A stretch of 64,000 nt of DNA from Thysanoteuthis rhombus (GCA_963457665.1 OY735219.1:42205214-42269213), one strand, 5' to 3'; positions 44,725 through 56,965 are shown, numbered from the stretch's first letter. Made by a program: numbers and translations. The notes: generated by a model from the sequence alone, not told the origin.

Positions 44725-45530
44725 CAAAACATGAAATTGAAAACTACTTAGAATTACCTTTTGACTTATTCACCATAATGTCGTATGACATGAAATGGCC
44801 ATTCTTTATGATTTGTCTATACTAGGGCATGCCCGTTCCAAAGGTGCACCCGGTTCCATGAAAATCATCAGGATATTCAAACTTGTGAAACGGGACGCTA
44901 TTTTTTAAAAATCAATTTATGATGCTGGTAATAGCAACAATCAAAACAAATATCATCATTAATCGTAATAACAATCAAAACATAATCTTTTAAAATGTTG
45001 TTACGTCATTTGGCTATGATTCAATTTAATCTTGTCCGATAGGAATATTCGGCTGGAAAAACCCTGATTCTCTCTCTTTCTCGTTCTGTTAATTCTATCC
45101 CTAAACCACCTCGAAACAATCAGAGGCGCACATCGCACCACAAAAACGTCACCTTTTTACGTTCACAAAATATATGTTCATTTCAGTTTAGATTTTATGT
45201 TGTAAATCGAGCACAACCCGGATCTCGAGATCTGCTGACCCAAACGACTTCAAACTTGACACTGCAATGTCCTGTGCACGGACCAACATACCTGGCGAAT
45301 ACCAACTAACAGCGTCAAGTAGCCGAGTTATCTCGGTGCATTCACATTCGAAAACATACGGACTTTTCTCATTGTTAGATGATAGCAATTTCTACAAATT
45401 CTGAAGCAGAAAATGTAGTTATACATATTCAATTGATTATACTACATCAGATTTATTTGACAACCCCAACATGATTCACCATACCGTTTTTAATGGGATA
45501 ATCCCTTACTCTTGCAGATGCTGTCATCAA
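44725..45530. other. Non-coding stretch, nothing recognised
   Basis: A 66-codon minus-strand frame (45188-45388, reading YVFECECTEITRLLDAVSWY in part) looks more protein-like than its surroundings but matches no family I know; it may be a relic of an unrecognised element. Confidence 0.45.
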
Positions 45531-45534
45531 AGGA

Positions 45535-46008
45535 AATCAGACTAAAGTTTCTGTGTGAGTCCAAACTAAAAATGTTGATCAAGCTCTCAAGAATGTCAAT
45601 TTTGCACTTGGAAGATCAATAATGCAGCCCACAAATTGGTAAAATGCATCCAGAATTAGCCAGAAAACATCCATCATTGGTAAACAGTCTGGGACCTACA
45701 TTGTTGCACAACCGTGTCAGACCCTGCATTGCCAATCCGACCAAAACAAAGTTGCAGGAATTCAATTATGAAATCTTTTAGATCATTCTTCATATTTAGC
45801 TGAGATATCTCCAACAGATTATCATCTATTCCGACACCTTAGCTTTCTGTTAGCAATAAAAAGTATCTCATCAATAGAACAGATGGGGCAGCATTTAAAC
45901 GATTTTTATACCCAAAAGACACCAATTTCTATAGAGGAGGAATCTTTACACTTAAATTCCGTTGGAAAGAATGTTGTTGAAGCAATCGGATCTTATTTTC
46001 ATGAATAA
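45535..46008 (+). pseudogene. mariner (Tc1/mariner) transposase, C-terminal fragment
   Basis: Conceptual translation gives ARKHPSLVNSLGPTLLHN, with a decayed HDNARPH motif (the catalytic Asp is lost), then IANPTKTKLQEFNYEIF. After a frame slip near 45780 come LAEISPTDYHLFRHLSFLLA, in which the last catalytic Asp of the SPDLAPSDYHLF motif falls in a decayed AEISPTD segment, and finally IEEESLHLNSVGKNVVEAIG and SYFHE, the usual C-terminal end. Terminal inverted repeats were not found and about half of the transposase is missing. It is a dead relic. Confidence 0.85.
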
Positions 46009-46014
46009 AAAAAA

Positions 46015-47580
46015 GCTTATTAATATTTTAAAGTTATTTTGATTTTTCCTTTCATATACGACTATTTCCTAACATATCCCTTCCTTTATATGAATAATGT
46101 TTTGGTATTTATGAATCAACATGGTTTCGCTTAGAATCATCGAGTATACATTACTGAATGCTTATGCTTCCGTTTCCGTCTGGTGGAGGTTTCGAACAAT
46201 TCGGTCAAAACGTTATAGTTACAGACGTCAGAACTGGACGAGAATCTAATCAGGCTGACTGAGTTAAGATATAAATATTTCCTTACACTTTTTTCGGCAA
46301 TTATATTGACGTAAGCTTGAACTACTTATCATGTTGCCAGTGGAAATTTTTTTGTTCTAAATCAACCTCGAAAAAGCGTTAATAAACACAAAAACGCCCC
46401 AAGAACAATGTTTGCTATTTCACGGCCATTTTCTATAGCTAAAATGGCTTGGAAATAGCTGAAACTTGGCTAAAATTACTGAAAAATAGCGATAAAGAAT
46501 GAGCTGAAAATAGTGCAAAATGGTGAATTTTTGTGCTGCCAAAACAAGAAGCACGTTACATTTAGCGCAGAAGGCGCTACTTTGGCAACAAATAATGCTT
46601 GTCGGCTGCGACTTTTTCGTTTTTGTCAAAAGCTTTTCCTCGATAACTTCTAAATTCTAAAAATCATTGCACATGAAAGACATGAAAATGTTATGATAGG
46701 CGTCAGGCAGCAATCCCCCTTTGGTCAACAAGTTCCGCTCACTTGAGCCCTTCCTACTCAGCATAAACAATAACATTATTGCATCTGGAATGTCCGTACT
46801 AAATGTCATCACAATCTTTTTCTCACCAAGTATTTTCCTCTTCATCGATTGCGTAGAGACAAACAAATTGGACTTACGAACAAACTGAAGTCATGTACAA
46901 AGAATTTGGTACATATACACTTGAAACTTGGAGGCTTCTTATGTTGACCACAAACAATTTTTTCATTTTTATTACTTAACACACACACACACACACACAC
47001 ATATAAATATATATCATTATTATTTTTTTCAAATTCAGCATTTTTTATCATTAGATCATGAAGGACATTCTATTTTACAACACCAGTTGCATTAATGAAA
47101 TTCTATTTTTATACGTCTTTCGTGTCCCGTAGCGGGACAGGAGACATCTTCACATAGCTAATCGATATATGCATGGGTTGCCGAAAAATCAGAATTATTC
47201 ATTATTCGACTAGGAATTTATTGGTAAAAAATTGCCAGTGACAGATGAACTCGCTCTTAATGATTTACATGACGAACACGCTAACCACTGTTAATATCGT
47301 CCCTTGTCGTCCGGAAATTTCCTATTTATACCAATTTGCTATTTTAGTATACATGGTATCAGGTAACTGAAGATTCTTTCAGTTTATTAAGTGGAAATAA
47401 AATACAGTTCCTTTAAAAATTTTCGACATTTACTTTCTTGAACAACACATTTATTCATTATTATCAATTTCTTGATACTTTTTACCTTCACATCAATACC
47501 AGTTGCTTTTTATCGTAACTAGACACTGGCTGTTTTCCCTTCGGCAGTGAGTAAGCACATTGATCAGAATAAAGAATAAG
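46015..47580. other. Non-coding stretch
   Basis: Contains a short CA tract at 46980-47001 and a small palindrome TGTCCCGTAGCGGGACA at 47128-47144. No gene is supported. Confidence 0.5.
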
Positions 47581-47581
47581 T

Positions 47582-47650
47582 TACGGGTGAGGATCGAACT
47601 CACGACCCCCTATGCTGGATGGTGACTCGTGTAACGTGTAATCTAGATGA
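47582..47650 (-). repeat. tRNA-like 3' half, SINE or tRNA relic
   Basis: On the minus strand GTCGTGAGTTCGATCCTCAC forms a T-arm with an intact B-box (GTTCGATCC). The upstream part does not give a D-arm of the right spacing. Confidence 0.5.
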
Positions 47651-47704
47651 AGGTAAATAGTAGCAAAAAAATGAATGATAATAATTCACATTACCGTACG
47701 GTGA

Positions 47705-47955
47705 GCTAATATCGATCTACTCTTAATACCGGCCACCTAAAGCTTCAATTCAAATAAGATCTCTATGTTCATAACGATCAACAGTGATCGCTTACTTAGA
47801 TTCAACGAAAATCGTTAAGCAATAACAATTCCCTTCTTTAAAGTCATCCAAGTTCCTTGAATAAATTCAGTCTATTAAATGTTTCAACTCTTCTAACTTA
47901 CAAAACTTTTGGTGGCCGATATTATTGAACTGACTGACGGTAATTAAAAGTTGTA
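47705..47955. mobile_element. Small MITE-like inverted repeat element
   Basis: AATACCGGCCACCTAAAG at 47725-47742 and CTTTTGGTGGCCGATATT at 47907-47924 are inverted with two mismatches. Outer copies of the same motif (AATATCGATCTAC at 47709 and GTAATATCGACCAC at 47956) suggest a second, older pair. No coding frame. Confidence 0.5.
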
Positions 47956-48409
47956 ATATCGACCACTTTTTAAAAAGAATAAGAGATTTACTGTACAACC
48001 ATCTACAAAATATTTGCACCGAATGTTCTATCATAAAATCGTATGCTTATAGAATGAATATATAGTTACAAACTGAGTTTATGCTTAGGTGGTAGATAAA
48101 TGCTCCAAATACGGCACTTCATCTAATAAAATGAATTAAAAAAAAAATTTATCGTTTTTTGTCATCTGTTATCTTCTCAGTCAACATCTTCCGAGGATTT
48201 TTTCTTATCTTTCCCACCAAAAAACTACTCAAGGTCCCCTTTTCAGTGTTCGAGGTTACTGAAGATTTTTTCTTCAAGAGAATTCTGCAAAGACCGAAGT
48301 AAATAGTAACCCGAAAATGCAATATATGGTTAATTTAGTTGATTAGAAAACACTTCCGTGCCAAGTAGTTACAGACAAAGGTTTGTCTAGCATGTTTAAT
48401 CTTTTGCAA

Positions 48410-48605
48410 AACATTAGTTCAACCAATTTTGGAATACTGTCAACGAGTATGGAGTCCATACCAAATGAAAGACGTAAAGAAAATTGAAGATGTTCAACGT
48501 CAGTTTATAAAAACGATAAATAGAATGGAAGATTCAAAGTACGAGGAAAGGATGCAGAAATACAACCTTATTTCATTGAAAAGGAGATGTGAATATAATA
48601 AGTAA
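48410..48605 (+). pseudogene. Jockey/CR1-like retrotransposon, left part of a split copy
   Basis: Translation from about 48412 gives VQPILEYCQRVWSPYQMKDV, KKIEDVQRQFIKTIN and YEERMQKYNLISLKRRCEYN: the P.LEY...VWSP, IE.VQR..T and ER......L..RR blocks. The frame stays open over some 60 codons, so this is a fairly young copy. The next expected blocks are missing here; a likely continuation lies at 49835-50000 beyond an opposite-strand copy. Confidence 0.88.
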
Positions 48606-48689
48606 TAATAAGTAATGGTATAAGAAATACACCTCAGAAGCTTAAAACCTCTATGCAGGGAAAAATCTACATACTTATTGTTTTTCATG

Positions 48690-49745
48690 TTGTTTCCTTT
48701 ATGTACTCATTCTTCGTAGGCTGATTCTCCCAGTGGTTGTCCACGTAGATATTTTTTACACTTGTTGCACTCACTACTTTCTCTGGTGAGCCGTTCCGCG
48801 TCAATGCAATTCTTTGCGCATAATAGTCCTTCCATTCTTCCTCCTTGGACATTGTAATAAATATTTGTTTCAAGGATCCCCTGTCCGTTCTACCGCTAGC
48901 TAGATTCTCTTTCTTCGGTTCGGTCTTAAGTATAGTGCCGTTGTCATACTAACTGTTCATTATTTTAAACATCTCAGTCATATCTTCACGATGTTTTCTG
49001 TTGGTCAGTGTACGCTACTTCAATAATCTATCTTAATGACACAAGTTTTTGTTTCAGGTAACATATTTGTTTCTTTTCACTGAAAAGCTTCCATTCCTTC
49101 TATATCCTCGACTTGGTATGAGAATAACAGATGTGTCACTGTTGAGTAACTTGAACGAACGTTTAGTAGCAATAAGCCTCCTATTTGACTTCTCGATTCC
49201 CAGTTTCCTGTTTTCATCAAAATCCAGCCTTCCATCAATGCACAAACCGAGACCCCATTCGCTATTCAAATCTTTCACTCTATCCTCACCCACAAAATAT
49301 CTCCTTTCAACAGAGTACGAAGTTTTTAGAGTGTTCTATTTTCTTCAGTTAGTCAGGATAAAAGCTTAGAAGCCGCTTGTCTGACCACAATGACATAGAT
49401 TGCAGATATTTTATGCAACTCATCGTCCTCTTTCTTTGAGACTCTTCTGTAAATCTTTGCATCGTCTGCATGCAGCAAGATATTCAGATACCGCTGATAG
49501 GTCATTCATGAACAGTAAGAACTGAACTGGCCCCATGACTGTACCCGGTGGGACATCAGATATAACTTCAACCCGTACAGAAAAATTACTGTTAACTACC
49601 ACTTTCTGCAATCAGTTGCATCGGAACAACTCCACCATGTTACACGTTTCTTCCCTGATGTCATACGATCTCATTCAGATTATCAGCCACTTGTGGGGTA
49701 AGCGGCCAAAGGCTTTCGTAATGTCGGGGTAGATGCAATTTACCT
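48690..49745 (-). pseudogene. Jockey/CR1-like retrotransposon, RT to C-terminus
   Basis: On the minus strand the order is motif A (ITKAFGRLPHKWL-like, near 49715), QKVVVNSNFSVRVEVISD and VPPGTVMGPVQFLLFMNDL (motif B, 49610-49480), then WGLGLCIDGRLDFDENRK and KSNRRLIATKRSFKLL (49260-49130). A decayed R.DM.E.FKI block follows near 49000 and SPEKVVSATSVKNIYVDNHW at 48795-48737, the usual VV.A.SV..FK..LD.HW end. Frameshifts and a missing Y.DD block make it inactive. It lies between two + strand pieces of a related element. Confidence 0.88.
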
Positions 49746-49834
49746 CATTCCCATAATCAAGTGCCTCAGTTTATTTTCGATTTCTTTCGATTTGATGAAA
49801 ATAAAAATGAGTATAAAGTACATAAAAAACCCAT

Positions 49835-50000
49835 TGTAAATGAACTTCTGACAAATCTTTTTCAGTCAACGTGTTGTGGACTCTTGGAATGGTTTCAGTG
49901 AAGAGGCAGTTGCCACTGCAGGCAATTATAGTTTTAAATTTAAAATTCAGCCAATGTTTGAACATGGGGCATTAGGTCCCCTGTCCTAAACCAACATCCT
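49835..50000 (+). pseudogene. Jockey/CR1-like retrotransposon, right part of a split copy
   Basis: Read in one + frame from about 49851 it gives IFFSQRVVDSWNGFSEEAVA followed by TAGNYSFKFKIQPM and a stop: the FFS.RVV..WN.L...VV.A....FK block at the end of these elements. It would directly follow the + strand piece at 48410-48605 once the minus-strand copy is removed. Confidence 0.82.
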
Positions 50001-50004
50001 GTAT

Positions 50005-51225
50005 GGTATCAGGTATGATAACAATTTTTGTACGATCACCAAAGAAACATGCGTTATAGCATAATGCTGATGGAACATTACGTCCTTTCTCATAACTAAT
50101 TCAGTAACATAATTCAAATTGAATTATCCAAGTGAAACTTAGTATCTTCTTTCCGAGAGCTTTCCAATGGTACCAATCGATCTGTTGTAATTAGTAAGAA
50201 AGTTATTGCAATTTTACGCCTTACTAATAGGGTAATTAGGGCACGTATAAAACAAGAGAGCTGTCACTGATTGTTTGTGACCGGAAACAGTGCTTTTTAG
50301 TTGAGAAAGAAATGTTTACCTGCTATTGTCAATGCCGGTTTTATCACTAACAGTTTTGATCAGTGATACTTGTCGATGTTATAACTATCGAGTGCCTAAC
50401 GACATTCCCTTAAAAAGCGCCATATTGGTAGCAGATATATCAAAGAAGGACTTGGAAGAATTTCTAAACAACGGATGATATACTCTCCTAAATAAACTGC
50501 AATTTGCTTTGGATGAGCAGTTGGGTGCATGGGGAATTCGATTGGGTTATTTTGCAAACCTATTTTTCTTTTTGCACAGGATAACCTCCTAACAATAACA
50601 GAGTCGGGGAATCGGTCAGCAATGCCAAGTCTGTCAAAATGGTGGGAGAATAAGGGGTAGGGTTCGACCAACTTCTGTTTTGATAAAAAAAAAATCAAAA
50701 CGAGGCTGGACTTCAGCAGACGATGAATAATTATGCTTCATACCCAAGTATTTTTGCATTTCGAAGGTTGGCAGGTTTGCAATACTGAACAGTACACCGG
50801 GGCGAGCAGCATTCAAAGCTATTATAACACAACATAATCCTTGCTCAGTCCAAATCCCTGTTTTAAGATGTCATCTTTTCGCCTGAACAATTCATTTTAT
50901 CAACACACCAGAGCGCCACATTTGGCCCGCCCAACCCACCAGCCAAGTGGGCTCCAGATTCTGCTGTCTTTGTTCGTCTGTGTGTGTGTATGTGTGTGTG
51001 TATGTGTGTGTGTGTGTGTGTGTGTGGGCACTCCTGGTCACATTTTTGGGGATACAACCATGAAAATCTGTATGAGTTCACCACTAAAGTACTTTTTGGA
51101 GTCACTGTGAGGCCAACAATGCCCAAATCTTGTACTGGTAATCTTTTTTGATGATTCTAGATAAAAGATCTATTATTGTGGATAATTTTAAGAAAATTGG
51201 TTCTGGAACACGTACAGGTCACGGT
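50005..51225. other. Non-coding stretch with (TG)n
   Basis: Two overlapping minus-strand frames (50396-50698 and 50634-50816) show no motif. A TG tract runs from 50979 to 51027. Confidence 0.5.
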
Positions 51226-51249
51226 GATTCATTATGCGAATTACAGATA

Positions 51250-51425
51250 CATTGAATGACTGTAGCCATCAAAGATGGCGAAAGGTTCTATCCTTTTTTT
51301 TCATATGTGCGTGTGTTTGTTTATGTGTTTGTGTGTCCCAGTGCTCCAGGCCATACCGTTTCGTCTATAGATTTAGAAAATGGCATCAGTACTCCACTAG
51401 ACCCTCTTTATTTTTCATTTTTTAT
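51250..51425 (+). repeat. Dispersed repeat family R1, 5' half
   Basis: TGACTGTAGCCATCAAAGAT, GGCGAAAGGTTCTATCC, CATATGTGCGTGTGTTTG, GGCCATACCGTTTCG and GGCATCAGTACTCCACTAG follow family order. It is cut off near 51480, close to the left end of the foldback element. Confidence 0.8.
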
Positions 51426-51489
51426 TTTTGGAAAAAAAAGAAGCTTTATGATCAGATGTATTTTAAAATCTTTGATGGCTATGGTTGTT

Positions 51490-52990
51490 CGACAGATATG
51501 GGTTGTCACTCGATAGAAACTGTCACATGACCAACGTCTTTTGGCAGCATGGCGTGTTTATGGTGGACAGTTAAAACATTGCAAAAAGTGGTGATCAATG
51601 AATAAGTTACTTTCTCGCCTTTTGTTCGACAGTGATCACTAAAAAAGTATGAATTTTCGAAAACCAAGCATAAATGTTGATGGACATAAACTTGGGATCA
51701 GTTTAGTTCTAACATACACTGCTGATCGAACCCCTCTACAAAATTCCTATACAGGTGGAGAATTTACTAAAAATAAAAAAAAAGTTTTTCTTCTATACAT
51801 AATAAGGAGTAAACATTTGAATTTTCAGCCCTCTCGCTCCATTGGTACAGCCTGTACGCATGATGCATGCATACATTGCTAGTCAGCTAGTCAGCCAGCC
51901 CTATTGGAAAACTGAAAGAAACCTATGTTGCCAGAATTGTTGACATCGTTGGTTGACAGTTTCGTATATATGTATTTCTAACAATCTGTATTAGCCACAA
52001 AGATCCAAACAAGAGTGTTCCGTAAAAGGAGGCAAGACATGATATATTCAGATTTTTGTTCAGTTTAGTATAAAGAACAGACCGAATTCATAATTGCTCA
52101 ATGTATAAAAAGAAAGTAATATAGTATGAAGGTCCCGATTGAGACATGTTGATTATTGTCCTTCTCACACACTCAGCGCCTTGTTTATTTAATTAGAAAC
52201 CATCAACCAAAACTGTCAATATAGGTTTCTTCAGTTTTTCAGTCAGTCTATCTGGCTGGCTGGATAGTTATGTATGTATCACAAATATGGGACGCACCAG
52301 TGAAGCTAGAGGGCTGGAAAATCAAACATCCACTCCTAGTTATGTCTGGGAAAAACGTTTTTCTTTATGATTTTCCAAGTTAGTCTTTTTTTCCAGTTTT
52401 TAAGTTGGTCTGTCTGACTAGCTATGTATGTATGTGTCACGCGTACAGGCCACACCGATGGAGCGAGGGGGCTAATTTGAATTTTTAATCTAAACATCAA
52501 GCCCTTATTATCTCTTGGAAATTTTTTTTCAAACCCTTCGTAAATAGTTTTTTCATGGTGGGTCCAATTTAATTTCATGCTCAATTGGCCAAAGTTAGTG
52601 TCTGGCAGCTTTCATGCTTATTTTTTTGAATATTCAGATTTTTTAAGTGATCACTGCGCAACAAAAGAGGAGAAAAGTAAGTTATACATTAATCACGCCC
52701 ATTTCAATTTTTTTAATTGATCACCCCAACCAGCGTTTCCAATCCAGATGATTTTGGTTTTGTTTTTTCGGATTTGTGAGTTCAGTGTTGGCAATTTTCA
52801 GATTATTTTTTTTATGTTAAGTAGTCACAATGTTACCAATTGTGTTTTGTTAATTTTTTGAATTTGAGAGTGACAACCGGAATCGAAAAATTGAAGAATC
52901 ATATCCAAATTAGCACTCCTGCATACGTACTGCCAAAACGTGTTGGTCACATGGCGCTTTCTATTGAGTGACCAACCAGACCTGCCTATT
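51490..52990. mobile_element. Foldback element, about 1.5 kb, with long inverted arms
   Basis: The outer ends are inverted: GGTTGTCACTCGATAGAAAC near 51491 pairs with GAGTGACCAACC ending near 52979, and both continue inward through CACATGACCAACG and TTTTGGCAG. Farther in, the arms share CAGTGATCACT, CAACAAAAGGCGAGAAAGTA-like, TTATTCATTGATCACC-like and CCTCTNGCTCCATTGGTA-like blocks in opposite order. A spacer of about 250 bases (51960-52170) holds no gene. No transposase is encoded, so it would depend on a partner element. Half-copies lie at 80-620, 41920-42235 and 61230-61690. Confidence 0.8.
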
Positions 52991-53261
52991 TATTTTTTGA
53001 CGAAAGATCCGAGTTTTACGCATAGAAGTTATTGATTGGAAGAAGATTGGCCGAGAGAGCTGAGCATTTGTGTGTTTCTAATTTTACAACTCTTTGAACG
53101 CGTCAACCATTTCAAACACAGAGATTACAATTTTAGAAGGTGTTAAAGTTGGGAGATCATGTGTTTGCCCTAGTTTAGCAAGAAATTATCTAAAAATGCA
53201 TCCCATTTCTGTTGCACACCCATTGATATCTGATGACACCAATGTAGGACAGAATGTAGAC

Positions 53262-53370
53262 AGGTTTAGGATATACTGGCGCCGTGATAACCACGATCGA
53301 GGTCTGGTGTATCTTGGGGATGGTCTATGTCCAACGACGGACGTTAAAAGACAAATGATGATAAGCCTAT
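53262..53370 (+). pseudogene. RTE-like retrotransposon 3' end
   Basis: GGTCTATGTCCAACGACGGA and CGTTAAAAG match 43962-43985 (GGTCTATGTCCAATGACGGA), the last bases of the RTE coding region and the start of its 3' UTR. It is followed at 53478 by a short ATG repeat. Confidence 0.75.
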
Positions 53371-53379
53371 GAAAACTCA

Positions 53380-54605
53380 TTGGTTGAAGGGGACTAAGCT
53401 TGAATTGCCCGACATTGTACACAATTTGTTCCGAATTTAGGGGAACATTGCCCCTTTTGCCCCCTGGCACGTCTATGAATGATGATGATGGTACTCTGCT
53501 ACAACACTGCAAAAATTTGGAAGAGAAATTTCTTCATCTGATTATTTACTGAACGATGTAAGGTCGAAAATAGAACGAGTTGCAACCGAGATGCCATTGG
53601 ATTTACTGAACGAAATTACTTTTTATTCACACAGTGCTTTTCACCTTCTACAGACAAGTCCTTTTTTTTCTCACCGGGAATTTTTTACCGTTTCACTATT
53701 GGTCCCCTTAGAAGGGCAAAGTACCAATATGACTCCGAGCAAAAGTTTTGAAGAATCCACAAAACCTTAAATTCAAGGTCCGTAAGAACAAAGCAAATTA
53801 TTGCTGATCACCTGAGAGTTAACAAGTGTAAGTCAACTTCAATTTATCAAATTAACAAATATATCAAGTAAAAGACAAGAAAGCCGAGGCGGTCGTCATG
53901 GTGTCACTCCTCTGACGGTGTAAGGCTATTTACCGTTGATCGTCACTATCTATCATTATTCTCACTCAGACAAGACGTCCCAAAACAAGTGTATTTATTG
54001 ACAAGGATTTTTTGTGGACTATTTTAGCCATTTTCGAGGACAAAAGTATTCTTGGTAACAGGATAATGTCAATTACCTCCTTGAGCTTTCCTCTGTCGTT
54101 CCGTGTTCAATCAGAGAACATAGCATTCTTTGCTGACCTTTATTATAAGTAGCCATTGTAATGATTGTTGTGTTATTGTTATAACAGACAATCAATTGAT
54201 TTTTTTCACAATAATAGTAACTCTTCCGTTAGAGACAATACAAAAAAGTTTAAAGTGTTAAAATTACAAAGATTATTGTTTCCAAATACACCATCCGGAA
54301 ATAAATCCTGGAATAGAAAGAAAAAAATTCAATTTATCTAAAAATAAACGAATTCATTCAGAACAAATTGTAAATATCCGACAAACTTTTGATAAGTTGA
54401 TTGATTTCATAAATGACTTCAGATTCCATTAGCATGAACAATGTTCTCGGTAATGTCTTGAAACAGACGTATTCATCCATTGAAATCTGATGATGAAATC
54501 ATTCGCTTCTGGAATTAATAAATCATATAAATTTTTTTATGTAGATGAACTGTATGAATTTGGTCATTCTTTGTAGGGATTCACCGAACTCTCCCTCCTT
54601 CCCTT
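53380..54605. other. Non-coding stretch, nothing recognised
   Basis: No frame with family motifs and no tandem structure. Confidence 0.5.
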
Positions 54606-54606
54606 T

Positions 54607-54717
<111 letters not shown>

Positions 54718-54721
54718 TAAA

Positions 54722-54809
54722 ATAAAGTAAGGATTCGCTACTCAAACACGTTTATGTTTTATGTTTATGTAAAACATAAACGTGTTTGTGTAGCGAATCC
54801 TTACTTTAT
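54722..54809. repeat. Near-perfect 40-bp palindrome, 8-base loop
   Basis: Left arm 54722-54761 (starting ATAAAGTAAGGATTCGC) and right arm 54770-54809 (ending GCGAATCCTTACTTTAT) are inverted copies with a single mismatch. Such close identity implies recent origin or selection for the hairpin. Confidence 0.97.
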
Positions 54810-55179
54810 CATATTTAAGCTCTACTCTAAATCCATTTGATGTTTAATGTTGGATGTACTGCTTTATGAAATAGACTAATCAGACATCGTATATTGTTTT
54901 ATATTATATTGTATTCCTGATTTTTATCATATATATATATGTGTGTGTGCGTGCGTGTGCGTGTAAAACATGGAAAACACTGAAGTAAATTACATAAATT
55001 ACCTTAATAGATATAGGAAAATAATCGATTGAAATGACACTAAGTTTTAGCGAAAAAAAAGATATAAGGGAAAGGTATGAAAAGTCAAATACTGCTCACC
55101 AATCTACTTCAGAATCCACGTACAAAGCATCACCTAGAAATGTTAAAGGCTTAATCATCCTGTGATCTCTCACAACGTT

Positions 55180-56705
55180 GCACACACCCATGCCCCCCAT
55201 CCATCAAGAGGGAATATGATAGGCTGGTTGAGCTCTGAGATTACTTTGATCGGAATCAGTTGTAACCAATCCATCCCCCCACCAACATGTCATGAACCAC
55301 CACGGCAGGGCATGGCCTAACACTCTCCTTGGATCGCTAGATCAAATGTATACAGGTCGTTCCTGCTGGGTCATCGATTCCAAAAAGCCAAGCCAAACAC
55401 ATCAAGAAAACAACTGTTCCTGCTGGGTCCAGTGTTTCACTAGGCCCAGTTGCATCATTTGCTTTGGGTGGGATGATACGCTCCAAATGCAACAACTCAA
55501 ATAAAAAAAACTGAAACAAATCCAAGAACGCCACCAAGAAAACAACATTGTGCATAGGCACCAAAAAGGTCAGAACAACAACGAAATTTCAATAGAAATG
55601 CATATAACAGATCTTGAATATGAAATTTAAAACATCAAACATTATCGGTATTAACAAAATGAGAAGATTCGAAGAGGGGATAATTGAGCTAAAGAACAAT
55701 CATCTTATTTACAGCCAAGGAAAAGTAAGAGGGCAAGCAAAGTGGAATTGACTTTCCTATTCATACCCCCCCTCAAAACCATGTTGTAAGATTCAAAGCT
55801 GTCTCCGACCGCGTAGCCAATGTCACAATACAACTCTTAAAGTGGTGCTAACTGAACATCGTTCAAGTCTACGCTCCCGCTTCAAAGTCAACAAAAGAAG
55901 AAATAGACAACTCCTACAATGACTTGAACTTAATACTCCAAGATATCGGAAAATACCTCAACATCAATATGCAAGACTTCAACACTCGGGAAGAACAAAG
56001 ACATGGAAACTGCGTCTGTAAATCCGGATACAAAGCATGAAATGAAAGAGGTGACGATCTCATCAATTTTGCAAGAGCAAATGGCTTCAAATCATGAACA
56101 CCTTTTTGAAAAAGAAACCCTATAGAAAATGGACTTGAAGGAGCCTAGATCACGAATCCAAGAGCGAAATAGACTACATCTTAGCAGACACAAGCGAAAA
56201 GACATCCAAGTCCTGAATCAAATCAATGCTAAAAGTGACCACAGGATGATAGGATGTATTCAAATGAGTACCAAGAAAGGAAAGGAAAATGTTTCGCACA
56301 AAACTACAACCAATTACCGTACACAAAAAGCTCACTCGACCCTTCAAGCTAAAAGTGAAAAACAGGTACGAACTTCTTACCGAATCAGAAGATAACATCA
56401 ACGAACTCAACAACAAAATAACGACCCCTCTGATAAAAGCCGCTCATATGTTAAAGCCAAAGAGAAAGCAAACCATCAGTAAACTCATTGAAGAAACCAA
56501 GAATCTCATGGGAAAATGCAGAAATCTCAAGCTGCCATCTAAAAATAAAATAAAAGATTGAAGCAACCGAGTGAGACAAAACGATCCAAAGGAAACGAAG
56601 AGAAGATGAAAGAAGATACAGATCAACAATCATCGAAAGCATTCTCGAAAAAAGTAGAGGCTTTAAAACTATCCAAAGGGTTCTCAGTATAAGAAAAACA
56701 AAAAT
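55180..56705 (+). pseudogene. RTE-like retrotransposon copy B
   Basis: The leader (GGTCGTTCCTGCTGGGTCAT, CTTTGGGTGGGATGATACGC) matches copy A. Endonuclease remnants appear in several frames: AVSDRVANVTIQLLKW at about 55797, VYAPASKSTKEEIDNSYNDL from 55869, then MDLKEPRSRIQ at 56129 and QVLNQINAKSDHRMI near 56207 (the SDHR residues end the endonuclease), followed by the lysine-rich linker at 56289-56561. It breaks off before the reverse transcriptase. More decayed than copy A. Confidence 0.8.
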
Positions 56706-56724
56706 AGCCAGCCCATTGCCATTT

Positions 56725-56965
56725 AATTTTTCTGATGGATTCTATAATGTCTCGGACACCAGTTTTTTTCTTTAATATATTGTGCCGCGTTGTGATCTCT
56801 CGATATTAGGTTGAGCATGATTCTCTCATGGGTGCGTTGCATTGGTTCTCAGTTTGCATGAGTCTCCTGGTTAAGTTCCACGTTTCAGCTCCATAGGTGA
56901 CTATCAGAAGGATGCATCAGTTATATACTCTTCTTTTAGAACTAATGGGGTTTTCTGATTTCTGC
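56725..56965 (-). pseudogene. RTE-like retrotransposon, RT C-terminal fragment
   Basis: On the minus strand it has the same blocks as 28800-29015: a YN..I.LIVTYGAETWNLT-like segment (nucleotides TCACCTATGGAGCTGAAACG), then QRTHERIMLNL-like and ERSQRGTIY-like residues. It directly abuts copy B in the opposite orientation. Confidence 0.82.

Noticed and set aside
50396..50816. Two overlapping minus-strand frames of 100 and 60 codons
   Set aside because: No motif, no splice support and ordinary AT-rich composition; noted only as unexplained.
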